Shown here: one piece after another, positions 1 through 6,461 of the stretch
How the letters are laid out: every line of letters starts with the position of its first letter
Numbering within the stretch: the stretch's first letter is position 1
From: Chloroflexota bacterium
GTDB lineage: Bacteria > Chloroflexota > Dormibacteria > CF-121
NCBI GenBank assembly: GCA_005881235.1
Contig: VBEQ01000047.1
Location: forward strand, 1 to 12,417
Direction of reading: 5' to 3'
Length of the DNA: 12,417 nt
Translations under genes and position numbers: made by a program
The notes under the pieces: generated by a model
Databases searched by the model: none
Seen by the model: only the letters and a program-made list of their open reading frames with translations
What the model was told of the DNA's origin: nothing

Positions 1-2
1 GC

Positions 3-572
3 TCGACCGGCATCGGCTCGCCGTCCACGGCCATCGCCGTCGAAGAGCTATCGGCGATTGGCGCGACGACGTTCATCCGCGTCGGTACCACAGGCTCGAT
101 TCAACGCGACGTACATTTCAGCGACCTCGTCATCGCCACGGCGGCTGTTCGCGATGAGGGCACGACTCCCAGCTATGTGCCAATGAGCTATCCCGCGGTG
201 GCCGACTTCGAGCTGGTTGGGGCGATGCTGGCCGCCGCCCGCGCCGCGAACCAGCCGGCTCACGCCGGGATCGTGCGCAGTCACGATGCGCTATATCCCG
301 ATCTTCACGCGGCCCGCATGCCGCGTCGTGAGGAGCTCGAAGACGCGCTGACCGTCTGGCAAAGAGCTCGCGTCGTCTGTAACGACATGGAGACGTCCAC
401 GATCTTCGTCATCTGCGCCCTGCGGAATCTCCGTGGCGGCTCCGTCCTGACCGTGGTCAACGAACCCGGCGAAGAGGCGATCGACCCGGCGCGGGTCGCC
501 GCGCTCGATCTGACGCCGATGTTTCGGGTGGCGCTCGCCGGGGCGCGTCAGCTGGCGCCGCTCAAGGCCTGA
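3..572 (+). CDS. udp: Uridine phosphorylase-like nucleoside phosphorylase, 5'-truncated by window edge
   Basis: The reading frame is open from base 3 and ends at TGA 570-572, so only about 189 C-terminal residues are visible; the start lies outside the window. The visible part opens with STGIGSPSTAIAVEEL, which fits the PNP/UDP phosphorylase family signature. It continues with RVGTTGSIQ, the phosphate- and ribose-binding region typical of uridine phosphorylases. NDMETSTIF further on corresponds to the MExS/T ribose-binding segment (E. coli Udp has YEMESA). The family cleaves uridine (some members other nucleosides) with phosphate to give the free base and ribose 1-phosphate in the cytoplasm. 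The stop codon is directly followed by the ATG of the next gene, and upp lies just downstream, which would convert released uracil to UMP. Purine or mixed specificity cannot be excluded, but the RVGTTGSIQ segment favours uridine phosphorylase. Confidence 0.9.
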   Translation, partial: STGIGSPSTAIAVEELSAIGATTFIRVGTTGSIQRDVHFSDLVIATAAVRDEGTTPSYVPMSYPAVADFELVGAMLAAARAANQPAHAGIVRSHDALYPDLHAARMPRREELEDALTVWQRARVVCNDMETSTIFVICALRNLRGGSVLTVVNEPGEEAIDPARVAALDLTPMFRVALAGARQLAPLKA

Positions 573-1004
573 ATGGACATCGGCAAGACGCTCACCGTCC
601 GTAATCGCCTCGAGTGGCGACGCTGGCTCGCCAAGCATCACGCCGACACCAGGGAAATCTGGCTGGTCTATTACAAGAAGGCCTCCGGCAAGGCGGGCAT
701 CAGTTACGAAGAATCGGTCCAGGAAGGGCTCGCCTATGGCTGGATCGAGGGCCAGAACAAATCGATCGACGACGAGCGCTACGCGGCCCGCTTCACGCCA
801 CGCCGGCCGAACAGCAACTGGTCGGACTCGAACATCGCGCGCGTCAAGAAGCTCCTGGCCGAGGGCCGCATGGCCGCTCCAGGTCTCGCCACCCTGCCCC
901 CGGGACTTTCCCTCCCCCGCCTCCGGGGCGGGCCCGTCGGCCCACGCGAGCGGCGCTTTAGTGCCAGGCGAGCGTTTGAGACGTCCAGGGAGGGGGTGTC
1001 ATGA
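573..1004 (+). CDS. YdeI/OmpD-associated-type protein, C-terminus apparently replaced by a repeat
   Basis: The first about 105 residues read as a YdeI/OmpD-associated family protein: LEWRRWLAKHH, EIWLVYYKKASGK, GWIEGQNKSIDDERYAARF and TPRRPNSNWS are conserved blocks of that family. Its biochemical role is unknown; some members are annotated as bacteriocin-protection proteins. Members are usually about 190 residues. Here homology stops after AEGRMAAPGLATL, and the last about 35 residues (LSLPRLRGG... to the stop) are a translation of a hairpin-rich GC repeat. No remnant of the usual C-terminal half is visible in any frame before upp. The start ATG follows the upstream stop without a gap and has a weak AAGG at 564-567. 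The end overlaps the upp start by 4 bases (ATGA). It may be a pseudogene or a shortened but functional protein. The family call is good; integrity is doubtful. Confidence 0.7.
   Translation: MDIGKTLTVRNRLEWRRWLAKHHADTREIWLVYYKKASGKAGISYEESVQEGLAYGWIEGQNKSIDDERYAARFTPRRPNSNWSDSNIARVKKLLAEGRMAAPGLATLPPGLSLPRLRGGPVGPRERRFSARRAFETSREGVS
905..1000. repeat. Short hairpin-rich GC repeat-like element between ydeI-type gene and upp
   Basis: This stretch does not look like normal coding sequence. It is bounded by inverted CCCTCCC (910-916) and GGGAGGG (988-994). It contains three possible hairpins: CCCGCC/GGCGGG (916-921 with 927-932), GGGCC/GGCCC (930-934 with 939-943, mutually exclusive with the first) and GGCGC-TTTA-GTGCC (952-965). 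The overall make-up resembles the small intergenic palindromic repeats scattered in many GC-rich genomes. A 7-base direct repeat ACCCTGC occurs at 891-897 and 1004-1010, which could be a target duplication or chance. The right edge supplies the upp ribosome binding site. With a single copy visible, mobility and family membership are inference. Confidence 0.45.
988..996 (+). promoter_or_regulatory. Shine-Dalgarno sequence of upp, inside the repeat
   Basis: GGGAGGGGG lies 7 bases (counted from its GGGAGG core) before the upp ATG at 1001 and is the only plausible ribosome binding site there. It coincides with the right inverted arm of the repeat-like element, so the element may have taken over the upp translation start, or its hairpins may modulate it. 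Confidence 0.55.
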
Positions 1005-1621
1005 CCCTGCACGTCATCGAGCATCCGCTAGTTGCGCATTACCTGACGCGCCTGCGCGACCGGGACACGACCCCCGACGAGTTCCGCGAAGCCTCGGACA
1101 AGATCATCACGCTGCTGCTCTACGAGGCGACCCGCGATCTCCGGACGCGCGACATCAGTATCGATACGCCCCTCGAGAAGACACAGGGTCACGCGATCGG
1201 CGATCGGGTCGTCGCCGTGCCCATTCTGCGGGCCGGCCTGGGCCTGGTAGGCCCCGTGCTCGAGCTCCTGCCCCACGTGACCGTCGGCTACATCGGCCTC
1301 GAGCGGGACGAGCGAACGGCGATCGCCTCTCGCTACTACGTCAAGCTGCCCCCGGATATCGCCGGAAAAGCCGTCATGATCCTCGACCCGATGCTGGCCA
1401 CCGGCGGGACGGCCACGAAGGCCGTTGAGATCATGAAGGAATACCGTCCGGCGAGCGTTCGCCTAGTGTGCGTCGTGGCCGCTCCCGAGGGGATCCAGGC
1501 GCTGCAGGCAGCGCACCCGGACGTCCAGATCTTCACGGCGGCGCGGGACCGGGAGCTGAACGCCCAGAAGTACATCCTGCCCGGCCTCGGCGACTACGGC
1601 GATCGCCTCTTCGGTACCTGA
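1001..1621 (+). CDS. upp: Uracil phosphoribosyltransferase
   Basis: A complete 206-residue protein, the usual length for bacterial Upp. It transfers the ribose phosphate of PRPP to uracil, giving UMP and pyrophosphate in the cytoplasm. VMILDPMLATGGTA at residues 125-138 is the PRPP-binding loop, and YILPGLGDYGDR at 191-202 is the C-terminal uracil-binding segment characteristic of Upp. VPILRAGLGL (residues 73-82) is also a conserved Upp block. The ATG at 1001 is supported by GGGAGG 7 bases upstream. The gene overlaps the preceding frame by 4 bases. Its TGA (1619-1621) overlaps a CTG that is the best-placed start of the next gene. Placement after a uridine phosphorylase gives a direct uridine to uracil to UMP salvage route. 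Confidence 0.97.
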   Translation: MTLHVIEHPLVAHYLTRLRDRDTTPDEFREASDKIITLLLYEATRDLRTRDISIDTPLEKTQGHAIGDRVVAVPILRAGLGLVGPVLELLPHVTVGYIGLERDERTAIASRYYVKLPPDIAGKAVMILDPMLATGGTATKAVEIMKEYRPASVRLVCVVAAPEGIQALQAAHPDVQIFTAARDRELNAQKYILPGLGDYGDRLFGT

Positions 1622-2631
1622 CCGCCAGCGTAGTAATTCTCGTTCTAACTCTTTTGGTACTCGTCCAGGCCGGTGCCAGCGGGACGCGCCCGCGACCGGA
1701 GACGTCCCCGAGCAGCCGGCCATCCTGCGCCACGACGTTTCGTATTGCCTTCGTCGCCGACGTCGCCGGCTTGCGATCCTCGGTCGATGCCGCCGGATGG
1801 CGCGGGGTCACTCAAGCCGTCGGAACTGTCGCCTGCGCCCACGCCGACCTGGCATTGCCGGCGCGTCCGTCCGAGTATCTACGGACGCTGCAGGCGTACA
1901 CGCATGATGATCTGGTCATCGCCGGCAGCTTTCTATTGACAGAGGCCGTCGTCGAGATCGCGCGAGCCAATCCAGCGACGCACTTCGTGCTCGTCGATCC
2001 GCTGGTCACGTTGCCAGCGCTGCCGAATCTCCAGGTCCTCACGTTTCGCTCGGACCAGGCGGCCTTCCTGGCCGGCGCGCTGGCGGCGATCGTGACGCGG
2101 ACCGGTGTCGTCGCCGGCGTCTATGGCCCCGACGGGGCCATGGATCGAAGCAACCGGCAGGGCTTCGAGCGCGGGGCGCGCTACGTCAGACCGGGTGTCC
2201 GGGTGCTCGGCGCCTACCAACCGGCCGGGAACGCGCCGTATGCCGACCCGGCCTGGGGCGCCGGCCAGGCACGGGCATTCATCAGCCAGCACGCCGACGT
2301 GATCTTTGGCGCCGGCGGAACGACGGGCCAGGGTGCCCTGCTCGGCGCCGCGCAATCCGGCGTTGCCTGCATCAACGAAGACCTCGTCGTAACGAGCAAT
2401 CCGTCCTGCGTGATCGCCACCAGTGTGAAATTCATCGACCGTGGCGTCCGGATGGCCGTCGCCGACGCCATCGCCGGACAATGGCAAGGCGGCGTGCAGT
2501 CACTGGGCATGGCGCAGGGTGCGGTCGCCCTGAGCCTGGGCACCGATCGAGGGCTGGCGTCCGACGTTCGGGAACGCCTCGCGATAATCGCGGGCCTGCT
2601 GGCCGCGGGATCGATCTCGCTGAGCCCGTAA
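1618..2631 (+). CDS. Divergent BMP-family nucleoside-binding protein without lipobox (BMP1)
   Basis: This is a periplasmic-binding-type BMP/PnrA-family protein of about 337 residues. It aligns throughout with the BMP protein encoded at 3901: FRIAFVADV, DLVIAGSFLL, FVLVDP, FRSDQAAFLAGALAA, GVVAGVYG, ADPAWGAGQARA, ADVIFGAGG and CINEDL. Family members bind nucleosides outside the membrane and hand them to a NupOPQ-type ABC transporter. Two differences stand out. The GDKGFND ligand-binding segment is replaced by LRSSVDA. The hydrophobic N-terminus (TASVVILVLTLLVLVQAGA) has no lipobox cysteine; the first Cys is about residue 37. The start is unresolved: in frame there is a GTG at 1468 deep inside upp, CTG 1618 overlapping the upp stop, and TTG 1654, which would cut the hydrophobic segment. 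CTG 1618 is chosen on position alone; no clear Shine-Dalgarno sequence precedes it. It may be a secreted or anchored paralogue with another ligand, or a decaying copy. Confidence 0.82.
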   Translation: MTASVVILVLTLLVLVQAGASGTRPRPETSPSSRPSCATTFRIAFVADVAGLRSSVDAAGWRGVTQAVGTVACAHADLALPARPSEYLRTLQAYTHDDLVIAGSFLLTEAVVEIARANPATHFVLVDPLVTLPALPNLQVLTFRSDQAAFLAGALAAIVTRTGVVAGVYGPDGAMDRSNRQGFERGARYVRPGVRVLGAYQPAGNAPYADPAWGAGQARAFISQHADVIFGAGGTTGQGALLGAAQSGVACINEDLVVTSNPSCVIATSVKFIDRGVRMAVADAIAGQWQGGVQSLGMAQGAVALSLGTDRGLASDVRERLAIIAGLLAAGSISLSP

Positions 2632-2640
2632 ACGCTCAGC
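2619..2640. terminator. Possible bidirectional terminator hairpin over convergent stop codons
   Basis: A perfect 7-bp inverted repeat, GCTGAGC (2619-2625) and GCTCAGC (2634-2640) with an 8-base loop, spans the TAA of BMP1 (2629-2631) and the stop of the minus-strand gene (2636-2638). The position between convergent genes fits a shared transcription stop. No T tract follows on either strand, so intrinsic termination would be weak. Confidence 0.45.
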
Positions 2641-3784
2641 CGCGGTACAGCTTGAGGAACGCCTCGGCTACCAGCGCGTTGATCCACGCCGGAACCGGTA
2701 CGACCACGTCCTCGGGGCTCGTGCGGCCGCGTGCGACGGCCTCCAGGCACCTCGCCTGGAGCGCGAAGCCGAGGTCCATCGACTCGATCGAATTCCCCAG
2801 CGGCCTCGGCCCACCCAGGTTGACCATGTGCCCTCCAGTCAGCAGATGGATCTGTCGCCCGTCTGTGAGTTCGACCGTCGTGATGCCCTCGGGACCGTCG
2901 CGGCGTCCGCTGACGCGTCCATCGGCCATGATCCGGTCGACAGCGATCTCTGCCGGAAAGTGACCGGCGTTGATCAAGACGACCCGATCACGAAGAACAT
3001 CGAGATCGGCCTCGGTGATGACGCCGGCGGCACCGGTGGCTGTGATGACGACGTCGGCATGCCGCAGCCCCTCGGCACGGTCAGGCACCTGGAAACCGTC
3101 GAAGCTGGCCTCCAACCTGAGCACGGGATCCGGCTCGACCACGGCGACCGAGGCGAAGGCGTTGCGAAAGCTGGCCGCGATGCCCCTGCCGACTGAGCCA
3201 TAGCCGAAGACCAGGACGTTTCGGCCGTTCGTCGCCCGGTTGGTAATTCTCAGGAACGATTCGAGGACACTCTGGCCGACCGCGTGCCGGTTTTCCGCGA
3301 ACTGTTTGATCGGACTGTCGTTGATCACCAAGATGGGCCGCCCCAGCTGCGCCCGGAGTTTGGACAGTCGCACGCGGCCGGATGTCGTCTCCTCAGTGCC
3401 ACCCAGCAATTGTTCGTACCTGTCGTCGAGATATCGCGCAAAGAGATCGCCACCGTTGTCCAGGAGCAGGTGCGGCCGACGGCTGAGTACCTCGCGAAGA
3501 TATTCATCATGTTCGCGCTCGTCCGTGGTCCTGTCCCCCACGACGTCGATGTCCTGGGCCCGGAGATATTCGACGGCTTCGGGTTGGGTGCTGTTCAGAT
3601 TTCCGGTTGAGACGACCCGGGCGCCGCCGGCCTTTAGCGTCAGCAGCAGCGCCACGGTTTTGGGCTCGAGATGGATCCCGGTGCCGATCGTCAGGTCGCG
3701 AAATGGCTGCGTCGCCGCGAACTCCTCGGCGATCGCCAGCAGCAACCGGCAGTTGGCGCGGACCCAGTCAATCCGGGACGTCAT
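2636..3784 (-). CDS. Divergent S-adenosylhomocysteine hydrolase-like protein
   Basis: The 382-residue protein is clearly related to adenosylhomocysteinase (SAH + H2O to adenosine + homocysteine, NAD-dependent). Visible family blocks are IDWVRANCRLL (5-15), GIHLEPKTVALL with His38 (human His55), LDNGGD (108-113), EETTSG (131-136), INDSPIKQFAEN (154-165), the NAD-binding GYGSVGRG (194-201), NAGHF with His275 and HMVNLG (319-324). Compared with human AHCY, Asp131 is Asn110 here, Asp190 is Glu164 and Cys195 is Val, while Lys186 (Lys160), Asn191 (Asn165) and Glu156 (Glu132) are kept. The MGHPSFVMS segment is altered, and the lysine/tyrosine tail ending in PDHYRY is absent. At 382 residues it is shorter than typical enzymes (about 420-480). 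The ATG at 3784 has no Shine-Dalgarno sequence. It is antisense between two BMP genes, so adenosine or a related nucleoside may be its product. It could be a true SAH hydrolase or act on another S-nucleosyl compound. Confidence 0.82.
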   Translation of the reverse strand: MTSRIDWVRANCRLLLAIAEEFAATQPFRDLTIGTGIHLEPKTVALLLTLKAGGARVVSTGNLNSTQPEAVEYLRAQDIDVVGDRTTDEREHDEYLREVLSRRPHLLLDNGGDLFARYLDDRYEQLLGGTEETTSGRVRLSKLRAQLGRPILVINDSPIKQFAENRHAVGQSVLESFLRITNRATNGRNVLVFGYGSVGRGIAASFRNAFASVAVVEPDPVLRLEASFDGFQVPDRAEGLRHADVVITATGAAGVITEADLDVLRDRVVLINAGHFPAEIAVDRIMADGRVSGRRDGPEGITTVELTDGRQIHLLTGGHMVNLGGPRPLGNSIESMDLGFALQARCLEAVARGRTSPEDVVVPVPAWINALVAEAFLKLYRG

Positions 3785-3791
3785 GGGGCAG

Positions 3792-3819
3792 ACATTAGCG
3801 ATTCTTAGGCCGCTGGCAA
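3792..3819 (-). promoter_or_regulatory. Candidate leaderless promoter of the SAH hydrolase-like gene
   Basis: On the minus strand TTGCCA (3814-3819, 5 of 6 to the -35 consensus) is followed after 16 bases by TAATGT (3792-3797, 3 of 6 to the -10 consensus). The -10 box lies only 7 bases from the ATG at 3784. This would give a leaderless mRNA, which fits the absence of a Shine-Dalgarno sequence there. The -10 match is poor. Confidence 0.2.
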
Positions 3820-3885
3820 AGCGGCGATGATCGTGAAAGAATAACCGTCGGAAAAACCTCGGCGGGCACTGCCCGCGTGGAGATA

Positions 3886-3892
3886 AAGGAGG
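3886..3892 (+). promoter_or_regulatory. Strong Shine-Dalgarno sequence that decides the BMP2 start
   Basis: AAGGAGG sits 8 bases before GTG 3901. An alternative in-frame GTG at 3877 lies upstream of this site and would add eight charged residues before the signal peptide, so 3901 is the better start. Confidence 0.8.
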
Positions 3893-3900
3893 GGAAGCGC

Positions 3901-4947
3901 GTGCGGAAGATTCTTATCCCGCTGGCAGTGCTCGCGGCCATGGTCCTGGCGAGCTGCGGAACGAGCCAGGCGGCGTCCAGCTGTTCGAAGACCTTCAAGG
4001 TGGGGTTCGTCACCGACATCGGGAAGCTCGGCGACAAGGGCTTCAACGACGCGGGCTGGAAGGGCGTCCAGGACGCGACCGCCGACTCGAGCCTATGCGT
4101 GCAAAGTAAGTTCCTCGAGTCCAAGCAACCGACTGACTACACGCCCAATATTCAGCAGTTCGTCGACCAGAAATACGACATGGTGGTAGCCGCCGGGTTC
4201 TTGCTTGGCGACGACACGCTGAAAGCGGCGAAGGCCAACCCGAGCGTGAAGTTCACCATCGTCGACTCGGCGGACTTCGGCGATCCCAAAGCACCTGACA
4301 ACTTCACCGGGCTGCTCTTCAAGCAGGATCAGGCCGGATACCTGGCTGGTGCCCTCGCCGCCCTGATCTCGAAGACGAACCACATCGGCGGTGTCTACGG
4401 CCTCGATGTACCGGCGGTCGTGCAGTTCCGCAAGGGCTATGAGAACGGCGCGAAATACGTCAATCCCAGCATCAAGGTCGACGGCGTCTTCCATCCCGCC
4501 GCCTCCAACGCATTCGCCGACCCCGACTGGGGCAAGGCACGCGCGCAAGATGAGCTGAGTGGCGGCGCCGACGTGATCTTTGCCGCCGGCGGCCTGACCG
4601 GCAACGGCGCTCTGCTCGCCGCCAAAGAGGCAAACAAGGCCTGCATCGGCGTTGACGTTGACCAGTTCTTGACGTACCCGGATGTCGATCCGTGCCTGGT
4701 CACCAGCGCTGAGAAGCACATCTCAGTCGCGGTTAAGGCTATCATCGCGGCTGCCGCCAAAAACCAGTGGCCATCCGGTGGCGTCCTGACGTTCGAACTC
4801 AAGAACAACGGCGTCGGACTGGCTCCTTACCATCAATGGGACTCGAAAGTCTCGGCCGACATCAAGGCCAAGATTGCTGACATCCAGACAAAACTCACCA
4901 ATGGGAGCCTGAGCACAGGGGCGGAGGGGCTTACCAAATACTCGTAA
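3901..4947 (+). CDS. BMP-family nucleoside-binding lipoprotein of the ABC transporter (BMP2)
   Basis: A 348-residue lipoprotein of the BMP/PnrA family (relatives: Treponema PnrA, B. subtilis NupN), anchored outside the membrane and delivering nucleosides to the permease. The signal peptide starts MRKILIPLAVLAAMV and ends in lipobox LASC with Cys19. Ligand-site blocks are well kept: VGFVTDIGKLGDKGFNDAGW, VVAAGFLLGD, FTIVDSADF, GLLFKQDQAGYLAGALAA, GGVYGLD, ADPDWGKARAQ, ADVIFAAGG, CIGVDVDQF and SAEKHISVAVKA. The start GTG 3901 is set by AAGGAGG 8 bases upstream. It is the first gene of the operon; the ATPase frame follows almost directly. It is the most canonical of the three BMP proteins here and the best candidate for the main substrate receptor. 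Confidence 0.95.
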   Translation: MRKILIPLAVLAAMVLASCGTSQAASSCSKTFKVGFVTDIGKLGDKGFNDAGWKGVQDATADSSLCVQSKFLESKQPTDYTPNIQQFVDQKYDMVVAAGFLLGDDTLKAAKANPSVKFTIVDSADFGDPKAPDNFTGLLFKQDQAGYLAGALAALISKTNHIGGVYGLDVPAVVQFRKGYENGAKYVNPSIKVDGVFHPAASNAFADPDWGKARAQDELSGGADVIFAAGGLTGNGALLAAKEANKACIGVDVDQFLTYPDVDPCLVTSAEKHISVAVKAIIAAAAKNQWPSGGVLTFELKNNGVGLAPYHQWDSKVSADIKAKIADIQTKLTNGSLSTGAEGLTKYS

Positions 4948-4961
4948 GCGCGTCGCGAGCG

Positions 4962-6458
4962 CTGGAGCTTCGAGGGATCGTCAAATCCTTCGGAGACCTC
5001 CGGGCGAATGACAACGTGGACCTGGTCACCGAGTGGGGCCAGGTTCACGCGCTTCTGGGGGAAAACGGCGCCGGCAAGACGACGCTCATGAACGTGGTCT
5101 ACGGGCTGGTTCGCGCCGACCGTGGGGAGATTGTCTTTGACGGCGAGCCGGCCTTAATCCATGGCCCCACGGACGCGATCCGGCTCGGCATCGGCATGGT
5201 GCACCAGCATTTCATGCTGATCCCACCATTGACGGTTGCCGAGAACGTGATTCTCGGCCACGAGACGGTCGGTCCGGTCGGCACCGTGGATCTCCAGCAG
5301 GCGCGGCGGCAGGTCAAGGCGCTGGCGACCCGATACAGCCTCGACGTTGATCCAGCGGCTCGTGTCGCGAATCTGTCCGTCGGCATGCAGCAGCGCGTCG
5401 AGATCTTGAAGACGCTCTATCGCGGTGCGCGGCTGCTGATCATGGATGAGCCTACCGCTGTTCTGACACCCCAGGAGGCCCAGGGTCTGTTCGAGATCCT
5501 GCGCAGCCTTGCCAAAGAAGGCAAGGCGATTATTTTCATTACGCATAAACTCGGCGAAGTCATCGATATTGCCGATCGGATCACCGTGATGCGCCATGGC
5601 AAAGTCGTCGCGACAACGACACCGCGCGAATCAAGTCCCCCGGACCTGGCTCGGCTGATGGTCGGCCGGCCGGTCATGCTGCAGGTCGACAGGAAACCGG
5701 CGCAACCTGGCAAACCGGTGATGCAGCTGCAGCGTCTGGTCATCGACGACGATCGTCGGTCCACTGCCGTCGACGGCGTCGAGCTCGAGATCCGGTCGGG
5801 CGAGATCGTCGGCGTCGCCGGAGTTGAAGGCAACGGCCAGAATGAGCTGGTCGAAGCGCTGGTTGGACTGCGGCAACCACGGTCAGGCAAGGTCTTGCTC
5901 AACGGCCGCGATGTGACACGGACATCAGCGCGGAGGTTCATCTCGTTGGGGGTCGGCCACATCCCGGCCGATCGGCACCGTATGGGGGTCGTGCTGGAGC
6001 ATTCGATTGCCGACAACCTGGTGCTCTCCACGTACGACCGCCGGCCCTTCGCATCAGGACTCGTCCGCCAGCTCGGCGCCGTCTGGTCGTATGCCAAAAA
6101 ACTCATCAAGTCCTTCGATATTCGGGCCGGTTCTCCGGGGCAACCGGTGGGATCGCTCAGTGGTGGAAATCAACAGAAAGTCGTCGCCGCCCGCGAGCTC
6201 GGGCGTAACCCGAAAGTCCTGATTGCCAGCCAGCCGACGCGTGGCCTCGACGTCGGCTCGATCGAATTTATTCATAAACAGATCGTCACGCAGCGCGATG
6301 CCGGTCTCGGCGTGCTGCTCGTGTCGTCTGAGCTGGACGAGGTCCTGTCGCTCGCTGACCGTGTAGCCGTCATGTACCGAGGCCGCATCGTCGGCATACT
6401 CGAAGGCAAAGACGCCGATCGTGACCGTATCGGCCTGATGATGGCCGGGGCGGCCTGA
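4962..6458 (+). CDS. nupO: Nucleoside ABC transporter ATP-binding protein with two ATPase domains
   Basis: About 498 residues with two ABC domains fused in one chain, as in NupO (YufO) and sugar-type importers. Domain 1 has Walker A GENGAGKT (about 33-40), signature LSVGMQQR (about 138-145), Walker B LLIMDEPTA (about 158-166) and the TH switch (about 194-195). Domain 2 has a degenerate Walker A GVEGNGQNE (about 287-295), signature LSGGNQQK (about 399-406) and VLIASQPTRGLD (about 419-430), where Gln replaces the catalytic Glu, as is usual for the second site in this family. The protein powers import on the cytoplasmic face. The start is problematic. The first strand LELRGIVKSFGDL is conserved and begins at CTG 4962, but no ATG, GTG or TTG occurs in frame between TGA 4878 and GTG 5016. 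GTG 5016 would remove that strand. GTA 4944, overlapping the BMP2 stop, is another possibility. Confidence 0.95.
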   Translation: MELRGIVKSFGDLRANDNVDLVTEWGQVHALLGENGAGKTTLMNVVYGLVRADRGEIVFDGEPALIHGPTDAIRLGIGMVHQHFMLIPPLTVAENVILGHETVGPVGTVDLQQARRQVKALATRYSLDVDPAARVANLSVGMQQRVEILKTLYRGARLLIMDEPTAVLTPQEAQGLFEILRSLAKEGKAIIFITHKLGEVIDIADRITVMRHGKVVATTTPRESSPPDLARLMVGRPVMLQVDRKPAQPGKPVMQLQRLVIDDDRRSTAVDGVELEIRSGEIVGVAGVEGNGQNELVEALVGLRQPRSGKVLLNGRDVTRTSARRFISLGVGHIPADRHRMGVVLEHSIADNLVLSTYDRRPFASGLVRQLGAVWSYAKKLIKSFDIRAGSPGQPVGSLSGGNQQKVVAARELGRNPKVLIASQPTRGLDVGSIEFIHKQIVTQRDAGLGVLLVSSELDEVLSLADRVAVMYRGRIVGILEGKDADRDRIGLMMAGAA

Positions 6459-6461
6459 GCC

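Larger units (their letters stand above)
3785..3900. promoter_or_regulatory. Divergent intergenic region with two inverted repeats, likely promoters of both directions
   Basis: This 116-base gap is the only sizeable non-coding stretch and separates the SAH hydrolase-like gene (leftward) from the transporter operon (rightward). It holds GCCGCT-GGCAA-AGCGGC (3809-3825), a perfect 6-bp inverted repeat and a possible operator. It also holds GCGGGC-ACT-GCCCGC (3862-3876), a tight hairpin 9 bases before the BMP2 Shine-Dalgarno sequence and a possible leader structure. Weak sigma-70-like boxes can be drawn rightward: CTGGCA at 3813-3818 and AAGAAT at 3837-3842, 18 bases apart. The first inverted repeat would overlap that -35 box. 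The promoter assignment is low confidence; the inverted repeats are directly visible. Confidence 0.4.

Noticed and set aside
890..1010. CRISPR or transposon at the repeat between the YdeI-type gene and upp.
   Set aside because: There is no repeated unit array, no transposase and only one copy in view; the 7-base direct repeat alone is too short to prove insertion.
1468..1617. N-terminal extension of BMP1 beginning at GTG 1468 inside upp.
   Set aside because: It is an Arg/Pro-rich shadow of the upp coding frame over about 150 bases, with no family counterpart. The Arg run just before the hydrophobic segment could mimic a signal-peptide n-region, so it is noted but not used.
1933..2750. Long open frames on the opposite strand of BMP1 and similar long antisense frames elsewhere (for example 8381-9379, 10072-11214).
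   Set aside because: They are Arg/Gly/Asp-rich shadows of well-supported genes in GC-rich DNA and show no recognisable domain.
3877..3900. Upstream GTG 3877 as start of BMP2.
   Set aside because: It precedes the AAGGAGG site and adds charged residues before an otherwise standard lipoprotein signal peptide starting at 3901.
5987..6250. Loss of the catalytic Glu in the second Walker B of the ATPase (IASQPTRGLD) as a sign of inactivation.
   Set aside because: This substitution, and a degenerate second Walker A, are usual in this transporter ATPase family, where the first domain does the hydrolysis.
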